A stretch of DNA of 64,000 nucleotides, taken from an uncultured bacterium. GTDB lineage: Bacteria; Planctomycetota; UBA1135; GCA-002686595. Position numbers and translations under genes: made by a program. Shown here piece by piece: positions 42,794-50,406 of the stretch. The stretch covers positions 1 through 64,000 of the forward strand of contig CAJQPT010000095.1 in assembly GCA_905480285.1 (NCBI GenBank), in the 5' to 3' direction. Under the pieces are notes generated by a model. That model ran no database searches, was not told where the DNA came from, and was given only the letters and a program-made list of their open reading frames with translations. Numbering within the stretch: position 1 is the first letter of the stretch; each line of letters begins with the position of its first letter.

Positions 42794-44332
42794 TTGACGA
42801 CCGAAACAAGCCCAGCCCCCGCCTACCGCAACACGACCTGTGAGCAGGAGTCCTTCAGCGATGCGCTCTACCAGTGGATGGAGAGCGCCCCCTGGGTCGT
42901 GATCTCGGGAGCCCTCCACCTCTTGGCGCTCTTGATCCTGGCCGCGATCCCGTGGTCCATCTTCGAGCGACCTGAGGAGCAGATCATCTCGACTCATGTT
43001 GAGGCCGTTCCCGAGCCAGAGATCCTCGAGCCAGACGAGCCGGTTGAGGAGATCGAGCCCGAGCCGCTGACCGAGGTGGTCCCCGAGGTTGAGATTGATC
43101 AGCCCGTGGAGAGTGAGCTGTTCACCGAAGAGAACTCCACGACTCCCGATGGCGACCCCACCCTCGACAGCGTCTCCCCCTTCGACAGCGTCAACCCGAC
43201 CGCGATCGTCGGAATCGGGCCCGGCGCACCTCCAGGGAGCGCTGGCCGGTTTGGCAACGGCGCCGGAGGACCCGGCCGTGCGCCCGGCGCCCGCTGCGTC
43301 ACCCTCGCCCTCGACTGGCTCGCGGCTCACCAGGACGTTGACGGCGGGTGGGATGCAGAGGGGTTCATGAAGCACGACCCCGCTGGAGACCGGACCGACG
43401 GAGCGGGATACGCGACCCACGACATCGGCGTCACCGGCCTCGCCCTGCTGGCGTTCCTTGGGAACGGGCACACCATGACCCGCGGCACCCACAAGGAGGT
43501 CGTCCGACGCGGCATCAAGTGGCTCGTCCGCCAGCAGGATCGCGAGTCAGGGCTCTTCGGCGAGGAGATCGGACACGCCTTCCTCTACGACCACGCGATC
43601 GCGACCCTGGCCATGTGCGAGACGTACTACCTGGACAAGTCGACGGTGCTGAAGACCAAGGTGCAGCGGGCATTGAACTACGTCAGCCGGGCGCGCAACC
43701 CCTACGGAGTGTGGGGCTACTCGGTCCCACCGGACGGTACGAACGACACCTCCGTCACGGGATGGATGGTCCTGGCCATGAAGTCGGCCGCCGACGCCGG
43801 CCTCCGAGTGGACCGCGAGGCCTTCACTGCCGCAGCGCAGTGGTTCGATGAGATGACCGACCCGGGGACCGGGCGAGTCGGCTACCGGGAGACCGGCTCG
43901 GCGAGCTCTCGCGTGAGGGGGATGAACGACGAGTATCCCGTGGAGAAGGGCGAGGCCCTGACCTCCGTGGCCCTGCTGTGTCGCTTCTTCCTCGGCCAGG
44001 ACCCGGACGAGATGCCCGTGATGGAGCAGCACGCCGACCTGATCCTCGGCGCCCCCCCCCGTTGGGACCCCGAGGGCCTCGGCTGCGACATGTACCACTG
44101 GTACTACGGCTCCTACGCCATGTATCAGATGGGAGGCGAGCACTGGCGGCGCTGGCGCAAGGCCCTGGAGCCCGCGGTCATCGACTCCCAGCGCAGGGAC
44201 GGCGCAGCGCGGGGCTCCTGGGACCCGATCGGGCCCTGGGGCGAGCCCGGCGGCCGCGTCTATTCGACGGCCACGATGGCGCTGTGCCTGGAAGCCTACT
44301 ATCGGTACGGGCGCATCCTCGGCGGGAGGTGA
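42794..44332 (+). CDS. Membrane-anchored prenyltransferase/squalene-cyclase-fold protein, copy 2 (TTG start)
   Basis: The 512 residues have the same plan as copy 1: one membrane helix (ISGALHLLALLILAAIPWSI), an acidic Pro-rich spacer (VPEPEILEPDEPVEEIEPEP) and a toroid of repeats. The toroid is very similar to copy 1 (GHTMTRGTHKEVVRRGIKWL, SRARNPYGVWGYSVPPDGTN, YSTATMALCLEAYYRY). TTG 42794 is the chosen start because GAGGAG lies seven bases upstream and the N-terminus then matches copy 1 in length. The longer frame upstream is unlike any protein. The strong terminator between the copies suggests separate transcripts. The spacer is the most diverged part. Confidence 0.8.
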   Translation: MTTETSPAPAYRNTTCEQESFSDALYQWMESAPWVVISGALHLLALLILAAIPWSIFERPEEQIISTHVEAVPEPEILEPDEPVEEIEPEPLTEVVPEVEIDQPVESELFTEENSTTPDGDPTLDSVSPFDSVNPTAIVGIGPGAPPGSAGRFGNGAGGPGRAPGARCVTLALDWLAAHQDVDGGWDAEGFMKHDPAGDRTDGAGYATHDIGVTGLALLAFLGNGHTMTRGTHKEVVRRGIKWLVRQQDRESGLFGEEIGHAFLYDHAIATLAMCETYYLDKSTVLKTKVQRALNYVSRARNPYGVWGYSVPPDGTNDTSVTGWMVLAMKSAADAGLRVDREAFTAAAQWFDEMTDPGTGRVGYRETGSASSRVRGMNDEYPVEKGEALTSVALLCRFFLGQDPDEMPVMEQHADLILGAPPRWDPEGLGCDMYHWYYGSYAMYQMGGEHWRRWRKALEPAVIDSQRRDGAARGSWDPIGPWGEPGGRVYSTATMALCLEAYYRYGRILGGR

Positions 44333-44337
44333 AGGTC

Positions 44338-44362
44338 GGGGGCGGGCCCCAGGCCCGCTCCC
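44338..44362 (+). terminator. Terminator-like hairpin after prenyltransferase-fold copy 2
   Basis: An 11-bp stem with one G-U pair (GGGGGCGGGCC with GGCCCGCTCCC, three-base loop) starts six bases after the stop codon. No T-run follows. Confidence 0.5.
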
Positions 44363-44420
44363 ACCCCGCGGGGGCCTCGTCTCCGCCGGGGCCCCTACGT
44401 CCCAGCGCCCCCGCCCGTCC

Positions 44421-44492
44421 CTGAGCCTCTGAGCCCCTGAGCCCCTGAGCCTCTGAGCCCCTGCGTCTCTGATCCTCTGCGTCTCTGATCCT
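44421..44492. repeat. Octamer tandem repeat, nine copies
   Basis: Five copies of CTGAGCCY are followed by two copies of the 16-mer CTGCGTCTCTGATCCT, itself two diverged octamers. The tract then runs into a G-run. It lies in the 478-base gene-free region between 44332 and 44811, whose other contents are the hairpin at 44338 and the nrd control sites. An 8-bp period is prone to slippage. Confidence 0.9.
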
Positions 44493-44688
44493 GGGGGGGG
44501 GCGGTCGATCGTCTTCGATCCCTCGCCCCGGCTCGACCTGGACGAAACTCCCCGGCAGAACAGCCCGAGCACGGGGAGAATATGTCCGGGAATTAGGCGC
44601 CCACGAATCTGTCACCGAGACCTGCGACCATCGCCCTCAGGTGGTCCTCAAGTCGCTGTCAGCGGCCTATTTGTGGCGTCAGGACGGA

Positions 44689-44704
44689 CCACAATATTTG
44701 GGGT
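44689..44704 (+). promoter_or_regulatory. Candidate NrdR box 1 upstream of nrdA
   Basis: CCACAATATTTGGGGT matches 12 of 16 positions of the commonly cited NrdR palindrome ACACAATATATTGTGT and has partial dyad symmetry. A -10-like TATACT lies at 44726-44731. NrdR is the ATP/dATP-sensing repressor of ribonucleotide reductase genes. Its centre is 84 bp (eight helical turns) from box 2. Confidence 0.6.
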
Positions 44705-44772
44705 GCACCAGCCTGGGGCGGCCCATATACTGGGGTCATGACGCTTGCCCATCCGCTCTTCCTGCCGAACGA

Positions 44773-44788
44773 CCACAAGATGTTGTGG
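44773..44788 (+). promoter_or_regulatory. Candidate NrdR box 2 in the nrdA leader
   Basis: CCACAAGATGTTGTGG is the core of a perfect 8+8 inverted repeat (44771-44790). Its inner CACAA and TTGTG half-sites equal those of the NrdR consensus. It lies 22 bases before the nrdA start at 44811, so binding would block transcription from a promoter near 44726. Confidence 0.7.
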
Positions 44789-44810
44789 TCAGGCGACCGA
44801 AGAGGTGGAC

Positions 44811-47693
44811 ATGTCCGACGTCACACCGATAGAACCCTCAGGGGGGACGAGGCAGCCCAATCTGCCCGGCTCGGGGACTCCCCCGGCCGACCGATCCCCC
44901 TACCCGGCTTCCGGCGGCCCTGTTCCATCCGACCCCACGGGGTTCGGCTCTGTCCAGGGTCAGCAGGCAGGTCGAGGGGCTCAAGCTAGCCCCGACCTCC
45001 CGGCCGGATCGAGCTTCGAAGACGCCGCCATCCCGAGGGAACCGGCGTCCGAAACCTCCGGCCCTGCGAACGGCTCCAGCGCGCGAAGCCGACTGCAGAG
45101 CGACCTGACGGGTCGCGGACCCGGCGCGGGCCCCCAAGGGGGGACTCCGCCCACCGAGCCCCCGACCCGTCCGCCCGCTGGGGTCCCTTCCCCCCAAGCG
45201 CCAACCGCCTTTCCAGAGACCCTCTCCCCCCAGCTCGAAAGCATGGATCGCACCCACGCCGACGAATCAAACGCCGCCACTGTCGCCCTCCCCGAGTCCA
45301 CCGCTGCCGCAAGCAGCGGCAACCCGCCGGCCAACGCCTCATCCGGGGCTGAAGCCCCTGGCATGCAGGTCAGCAAGCGCGACGGCAGCCTCGAACCCGT
45401 AGACCTGAACAAGATCGTCCGGGCCGTCAGCCGCTGCGCCGAGGGGCTCGCGGACGTCGACCCCATGCGCATCGCAACCCGCACCATCAGCGGGCTATAC
45501 GACGGCGCCACCACCTCGGAATTGGACCGACTCTCGATCCAGACCGCGGCCTCCCTCACCGCCGAGGAGCCGACGTACAGCCGCCTGGCTGCCCGCCTGC
45601 TCGGCACGTACATCGACAAGGAGGTCCAGAACCAGGAGATCTACTCCTTCAGCCAGTCCATCCGGCTCGGCCACGAGCTGGGGATCATCAACGATCAAAC
45701 CGCAGAGTTCGTCGCGGCCAACGCCCGCAAGCTCAACGACACGATCGAGGCCGAGCGCGGCAACCTCTTCGAGTACTTCGGACTCCGGACGGTCTATGAC
45801 CGGTACCTGTTGAAGCACCCGAGCAGCCGCCACGTGCTCGAGACGCCGCAGTACTTCTTCATGCGCGTCGCCTGCGGGCTGGCGCAGTCACCGAGCGAGG
45901 CCCGGGACTTCTACCGGCTCATCTCGTCGCTGCGGTACCTCCCCAGCTCCCCCACGCTCTTCAACTCGGGAACGCTGCACCAGCAGCTCTCGTCTTGCTA
46001 CCTGCTCGACTCGCCGCAGGACGACCTCGAGTCGATCTATGACCGCTACCAGGACATCGCGCGGCTCTCGAAGTTTGCGGGTGGCATCGGCGTTGCCTAC
46101 CACCGCGTTCGCTCCCGTGGCTCCCTGATCTGCGGCACCAACGGTGAGAGCAACGGGATCGTCCCGTGGCTCAAGACCCTCGACAGCTCCGTGGCCGCCG
46201 TCAACCAGGGCGGCCGCCGCAAGGGCGCGGCGTGCGTGTACCTCGAGACCTGGCACGCTGACATCGAGGAGTTCCTTGAGCTGCGCGACAACACGGGTGA
46301 CGAGGCCCGCCGCACCCACAACCTGAACCTTGCGAACTGGGTGTCTGACCTCTTCATGCGCCGCGTGGAGAGCGACGAGATGTGGTCGCTCTTCGACCCC
46401 AAGCGCCACCCGCTCCTGTGCGACACGCACGGCGAGGAGTTCGAGCGCATCTACCTCGACGCCGAGAAGAAGGGCGAGTTCGAGCGCCAGGTCAAGGCGC
46501 GAGACCTCTACTCGAGGATGATGCGCACCCTGGCGCAGACCGGGAACGGTTGGATGACCTTCAAGGACACGAGCAACCGGACCTGCAACCAGGCCAAGGT
46601 GGCGGGCAACATCGTCCACCTCTCCAACCTGTGCACGGAGATCCTCGAGATCACCTCCAAGGACGAGACGGCGGTCTGCAACCTCGGCTCGGTCAACCTC
46701 GGCAAGTTCGTGGCGACGGACGACGAGGGCGCCACGAGCTTCGACTTCGATGCCCTCAGCGAGGTGGTTCAGACCGCGGTCAAGTACCTCGACCGCGTCA
46801 TCGACATCAACTTCTATCCCACCGACGAGGCCTCCGCTTCGAACAGCCGCTGGCGACCGGTCGGGCTCGGATGCATGGGGCTGCAGGACGTCCTGTTCAA
46901 GATGCGCCTGAACTTCGACTCCCCCGAGGCTCTCGAGCTGACGGCTCGGATTCAGGAGCACGTTTACCTGCACGCCGTCCGTACCTCCGCCCAGCTCGCG
47001 GAGGAGGTCGGAGCCCACGAGGCCTTCGACGACACCTGGGCCGCCGACGGCAAGCTCCAGTTCGACCTCTGGGACGTGAAGCCGACGCTCACCGAGGAGT
47101 GGGCCGAGGTGAAGGCGCAGATCGCCAAGACCGGCCTGCGCAACAGCCTCATCATTGCGATCGCCCCCACGGCAACCATCGCGAGTATCGCCGGCTGCTA
47201 CGAGTGCATCGAGCCCCAGGTCTCCAACCTGTTCAAGCGTGAGACCCTCTCCGGGGACTTCATGCAGATCAACAACTACCTGGTCTCCGACCTGAAGGAG
47301 CGCGGCCTGTGGAACGAGTCCATGCGCCAGCAGATCAAGCAGGCGGAGGGATCCATCCAGGGCATCGACTCGCTCCCGACAGAGCTACGGGAGCTCTACC
47401 GCACCGCGTGGGAGCTGCCCCAGAAGGCCCTGGTCGACCTCGGCGCCGCGCGCGGCCCGTTCATCGATCAGAGCCAGTCCCTGAGCCTCTTCATGGCCTC
47501 TCCCACCATCGGGAAGCTGTCCTCCATGTACCTGTACGCCTGGAAGCAAGGGCTGAAGACCACCTACTACCTCCGCTCACGCCCGGCGACCCGCATCCGC
47601 CAGACCCAGGCCTCCAACACCGCGGCCATCTCTGACGCAGACGCCGTGGCGTGCTCGCTGGAGAACCCGGAGTCCTGCGAGGCCTGCACGTGA
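44811..47693 (+). CDS. nrdA: Ribonucleoside-diphosphate reductase class I alpha subunit NrdA
   Basis: NrdA is the catalytic subunit making dNDPs. From ATG 44811 (GAGG five bases upstream) the product has 960 residues, about 200 more than typical. Residues 1-184 are a Pro/Gly/Ser-rich extension without homology. At 185 (MQVSKRDGSLEPVDLNKIV) the ATP-cone regulatory domain begins. The core has the first redox Cys in SSCYLLDS, the radical Cys in HLSNLCTEI, CNLGSVNL, and the C-terminal shuttle pair ESCEACT. ATG 45363 (residue 185) is an alternative start giving a normal length but lacks a ribosome binding site. NrdR-like sites precede the gene and nrdB follows 80 bp later. Confidence 0.95.
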   Translation: MSDVTPIEPSGGTRQPNLPGSGTPPADRSPYPASGGPVPSDPTGFGSVQGQQAGRGAQASPDLPAGSSFEDAAIPREPASETSGPANGSSARSRLQSDLTGRGPGAGPQGGTPPTEPPTRPPAGVPSPQAPTAFPETLSPQLESMDRTHADESNAATVALPESTAAASSGNPPANASSGAEAPGMQVSKRDGSLEPVDLNKIVRAVSRCAEGLADVDPMRIATRTISGLYDGATTSELDRLSIQTAASLTAEEPTYSRLAARLLGTYIDKEVQNQEIYSFSQSIRLGHELGIINDQTAEFVAANARKLNDTIEAERGNLFEYFGLRTVYDRYLLKHPSSRHVLETPQYFFMRVACGLAQSPSEARDFYRLISSLRYLPSSPTLFNSGTLHQQLSSCYLLDSPQDDLESIYDRYQDIARLSKFAGGIGVAYHRVRSRGSLICGTNGESNGIVPWLKTLDSSVAAVNQGGRRKGAACVYLETWHADIEEFLELRDNTGDEARRTHNLNLANWVSDLFMRRVESDEMWSLFDPKRHPLLCDTHGEEFERIYLDAEKKGEFERQVKARDLYSRMMRTLAQTGNGWMTFKDTSNRTCNQAKVAGNIVHLSNLCTEILEITSKDETAVCNLGSVNLGKFVATDDEGATSFDFDALSEVVQTAVKYLDRVIDINFYPTDEASASNSRWRPVGLGCMGLQDVLFKMRLNFDSPEALELTARIQEHVYLHAVRTSAQLAEEVGAHEAFDDTWAADGKLQFDLWDVKPTLTEEWAEVKAQIAKTGLRNSLIIAIAPTATIASIAGCYECIEPQVSNLFKRETLSGDFMQINNYLVSDLKERGLWNESMRQQIKQAEGSIQGIDSLPTELRELYRTAWELPQKALVDLGAARGPFIDQSQSLSLFMASPTIGKLSSMYLYAWKQGLKTTYYLRSRPATRIRQTQASNTAAISDADAVACSLENPESCEACT

Positions 47694-47773
47694 GCTCTCG
47701 CCGCCGGCGCCTCGCGCCGGCGGCCCCCCCCGACCAACCGAACCGCACAACCCCAACCGCCCCTGCACCGCTC

Positions 47774-48772
47774 ATGATCCTCGACCCCGGATTCGACCTC
47801 ACCCTCCGGCCGATGAAGTACCCGGTCTTCTTCGAGATGTACCGAGACGCCATCAAGAACACCTGGACCGTGGAAGAGGTGGACTTCTCCACGGACACGG
47901 TGGACCTGCAGAAGCGGCTGGACCCCGCCGAGCGGCACCTCGTGAACCGCCTCGTGGCCTTCTTCGCGACCGGCGACTCCATCGTCTCCAACAACCTTGT
48001 GCTCAGCCTCTACAAGCACATCAACGCCCCCGAGGCGCGGATGTACCTGTCGCGGCAGCTCTACGAGGAGGCGCTGCACGTGCAGTTCTATCTCACGCTG
48101 CTGGACACCTACATCCCCGACATCAAGGAGCGTGAGGAGGCCTTCGCGGCCATCCAGAACATCCCGTCGATCCAGCGCAAGGCCGAGTTCTGCTTCAAGT
48201 ACATGGACTCGGTGGACACGCTGGAGGCCTGCGAGACCCGTGAGGACAAGCAGAAGTTCCTGCTGAACCTCATGTGCTTCGCCTGCTGCATCGAAGGCCT
48301 GTTCTTCTTCGCCGCCTTCGCCTACGTGTACTTCCTGAGGAGCAAGGGTCTGCTCAACGGCCTCGCCTCGGGCACCAACTGGGTGTTCCGCGACGAGAGC
48401 TGCCACATGGCGTTCGCCTTCGAGGTGGTCAACACGGTCCGCAAGGAGGACCCGACGCTCTTCGACGAGGATCTCCAGGCCCAGGTGATCGAGATGCTGA
48501 AGGAGGCGGTGGAGTGCGAGATGCAGTTCGCCGAGGACCTCCTCTCCGGCGGCGTCGCCGGCCTCTCCCAGTCGGACATGCGCAAGTACCTTGAGTTCGT
48601 CGCGGACCAGCGTCTGCAGAACCTCGGGATGCCCGCCTACTTCGGCTCCAAGAATCCCTTCAGCTTCATGGACCTCCAGGACGTCCAGGAGCTCTCGAAC
48701 TTCTTCGAGCGGCGCGTCAGCGCCTACCAGGTCTCCGTCACGGGCGACGTCGCCTTCGACGAGGCCTTCTGA
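47774..48772 (+). CDS. nrdB: Ribonucleoside-diphosphate reductase class I beta subunit NrdB
   Basis: This ferritin-like radical subunit has 332 residues. Likely metal ligands are the Asp of FFATGDSIVSNNL, the Glu/His of YEEALHVQFY, and later Glu and His in CCIEGLFFF and RDESCHMAF. The EExxHxxxY spacing of YEEALHVQFY keeps the radical tyrosine of classical class I enzymes. ATG 47774 (MILDPGFDLTLRPMKYP) is chosen; the longer frame overlaps nrdA with non-homologous residues. It forms the active holoenzyme with NrdA and ends before a strong bidirectional hairpin. Confidence 0.95.
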   Translation: MILDPGFDLTLRPMKYPVFFEMYRDAIKNTWTVEEVDFSTDTVDLQKRLDPAERHLVNRLVAFFATGDSIVSNNLVLSLYKHINAPEARMYLSRQLYEEALHVQFYLTLLDTYIPDIKEREEAFAAIQNIPSIQRKAEFCFKYMDSVDTLEACETREDKQKFLLNLMCFACCIEGLFFFAAFAYVYFLRSKGLLNGLASGTNWVFRDESCHMAFAFEVVNTVRKEDPTLFDEDLQAQVIEMLKEAVECEMQFAEDLLSGGVAGLSQSDMRKYLEFVADQRLQNLGMPAYFGSKNPFSFMDLQDVQELSNFFERRVSAYQVSVTGDVAFDEAF

Positions 48773-48808
48773 TCGCCCCACGGGCATCCGCACCCCCCCA
48801 TCACCGCA

Positions 48809-48844
48809 AGGCGGCCCGGGCTCCGACAGGAGCCCGGGCCGCCT
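48809..48844. terminator. Bidirectional terminator hairpin between nrdB and the peptidase gene
   Basis: A perfect 16-bp stem (48809-48824 with 48829-48844) with loop GACA lies between two convergent genes, 37 bases after nrdB and 44 bases beyond the peptidase stop. It can serve both strands, although T-runs are absent. Confidence 0.7.
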
Positions 48845-48887
48845 ACTTGGTGCATTGAACGTCCGCGCGCCGCAAGGGCGCGGGCGA

Positions 48888-50330
48888 TCAGAACTTCGGC
48901 TTGTCGATCTGGAGCGCCTCGAGCATGCGCATCACCAGGCGGCAGATCCGCCGGACCTTGTCGTAGTCAATCTTGTCCGGAGTGTCCGTCGCCTTGTGGT
49001 AGTCCTCGTGGACGTCGCAGAAGAGGAAGGCCACCGGGATGTCGAGGTGCTTCTCGAAGTTGGCGTGGTCGGATCGCTCCCAGTAGGAGTCTGCGGAGCG
49101 CACCTTCTTGAAGCCCTCCTTCTTCATGTTGGCCTCGGCGACCTTGGTCAGGGCGCTGTAGGCCTCATGCTTGCTGGTCGGCGTGATCATGAACTCGTCA
49201 GGCGCGTTCCTGCCGATCATGTCGATGTTGATGTTGCACAGCGGCTTCAGGTCTCCGGGGAGGTAGGGGTCCTTGGTCCAGGCCTCTGACCCCAAGAGCC
49301 CCTTCTCCTCCGCCGACACCCAGATCAGCATCACGGAGCGGCGCATGGGCCCGTACTCCTTGAGCGCCTCGGCGATCGCGAGCAGGCCGCAGGTCCCCGA
49401 GCCGTTGTCGTCGGCGCCATTGTAGATATCGCCGTTGGCGCGGTACCCCACGTGGTCATAGTGAGCCGAGATGATGATCAACTCGTCCTTCAGCTTGGGG
49501 TCCGAGCCGGGCCAGATCCCGACGACGTTCTCGAGCTCCGCGTCATCGAGCCGGCCGTAGCCGCAGCTCTCGGTGATCTCGAGAGACAGCTTGCTGCCGA
49601 GCTTGCGGCTCTTGGGCATCATCCCGAGCACGGCCTTGGCGGTGTCCTCGCTCAGGTGAAGGACCGGGAAGCCCTCACGGGTGGAGGCGTTGCGCGAGAG
49701 GCGCGGCGCCTTGACGTTGGCCAGGGTGCGGCCGAAGGTCTCCGCCACCGTCTTCTTCATCTTGCGCTCGTCCGGGAGGACGATCACGCCCAGCGCGCCA
49801 CCCTCCTCGAGGGCGCGACGGCGCTTGATGGAGAGGCCGCGAGAGTTCGTCCCGACGACCCACTTACCGCGAGCCTTGAGCTTGTCGAGTGACTTGGAGT
49901 TCAGATCGGCGGCCCAGATCGCGTCGCCGGTCACCTCTCGCATCCCGAGCGCTGACTGCGGCATGAAGTATCCATCCCCCAGCGCAAGGCTCAGCTGCGA
50001 GCCGTCCTTGCCCTCGATGGCGAGGGAGGTCTTCTCCATGTCCATCCCGCTCTGGGGATAGGTCCAGTCGTACAGGTAGGACTCGTCCTGCGCGCCCGGC
50101 TGGAAGCCCAGGCGCATCAGCCGCGCGCGGATGTAGCGCGCGGCGATCTTGAGCTGGGGTGACGGGGAGTCGCGCCCCTTCATCGCGTCGGAGGCGATGA
50201 AGTACAGGTCCGAGCGGATCTCATCCGCCGTGATGGTCTCGAGCGCGCGGTCAAGATCCGTCTCTTCGACGTCGCTCGCGGGAAGCGCCAGGGAGGCGCC
50301 GAGGATCAATGCAGATGCGATTAGCTTCAT
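48888..50330 (-). CDS. M28-family zinc aminopeptidase, exported
   Basis: The 480-residue exported peptidase has a short signal peptide (MKLIASALILGASLALPAS). A PA-type insert spans about 100-250 and the M28 catalytic domain follows. Zinc and catalytic residues appear in ISAHYDHVG (His, Asp), NGADDNGSG (Asp), SAEEKGLLGS (Glu pair) and NIDMIGR (Asp). The final His is in CDVHEDYHKATDTPDKID. The start at 50330 has GGAGGG nearby upstream and gives a proper signal peptide. The frame continues upstream without homology. It probably digests peptides in the periplasm and is likely cotranscribed with the metalloprotease gene 76 bp upstream. Confidence 0.93.
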   Translation of the reverse strand: MKLIASALILGASLALPASDVEETDLDRALETITADEIRSDLYFIASDAMKGRDSPSPQLKIAARYIRARLMRLGFQPGAQDESYLYDWTYPQSGMDMEKTSLAIEGKDGSQLSLALGDGYFMPQSALGMREVTGDAIWAADLNSKSLDKLKARGKWVVGTNSRGLSIKRRRALEEGGALGVIVLPDERKMKKTVAETFGRTLANVKAPRLSRNASTREGFPVLHLSEDTAKAVLGMMPKSRKLGSKLSLEITESCGYGRLDDAELENVVGIWPGSDPKLKDELIIISAHYDHVGYRANGDIYNGADDNGSGTCGLLAIAEALKEYGPMRRSVMLIWVSAEEKGLLGSEAWTKDPYLPGDLKPLCNINIDMIGRNAPDEFMITPTSKHEAYSALTKVAEANMKKEGFKKVRSADSYWERSDHANFEKHLDIPVAFLFCDVHEDYHKATDTPDKIDYDKVRRICRLVMRMLEALQIDKPKF

Positions 50331-50406
50331 GGGAGGGTCCCTCCGGGACGCGGGGATCGTAGCCGCGCCGGGCCTCCGTGTGCTGTTCGCCTTGCGTACT
50401 CGACCC

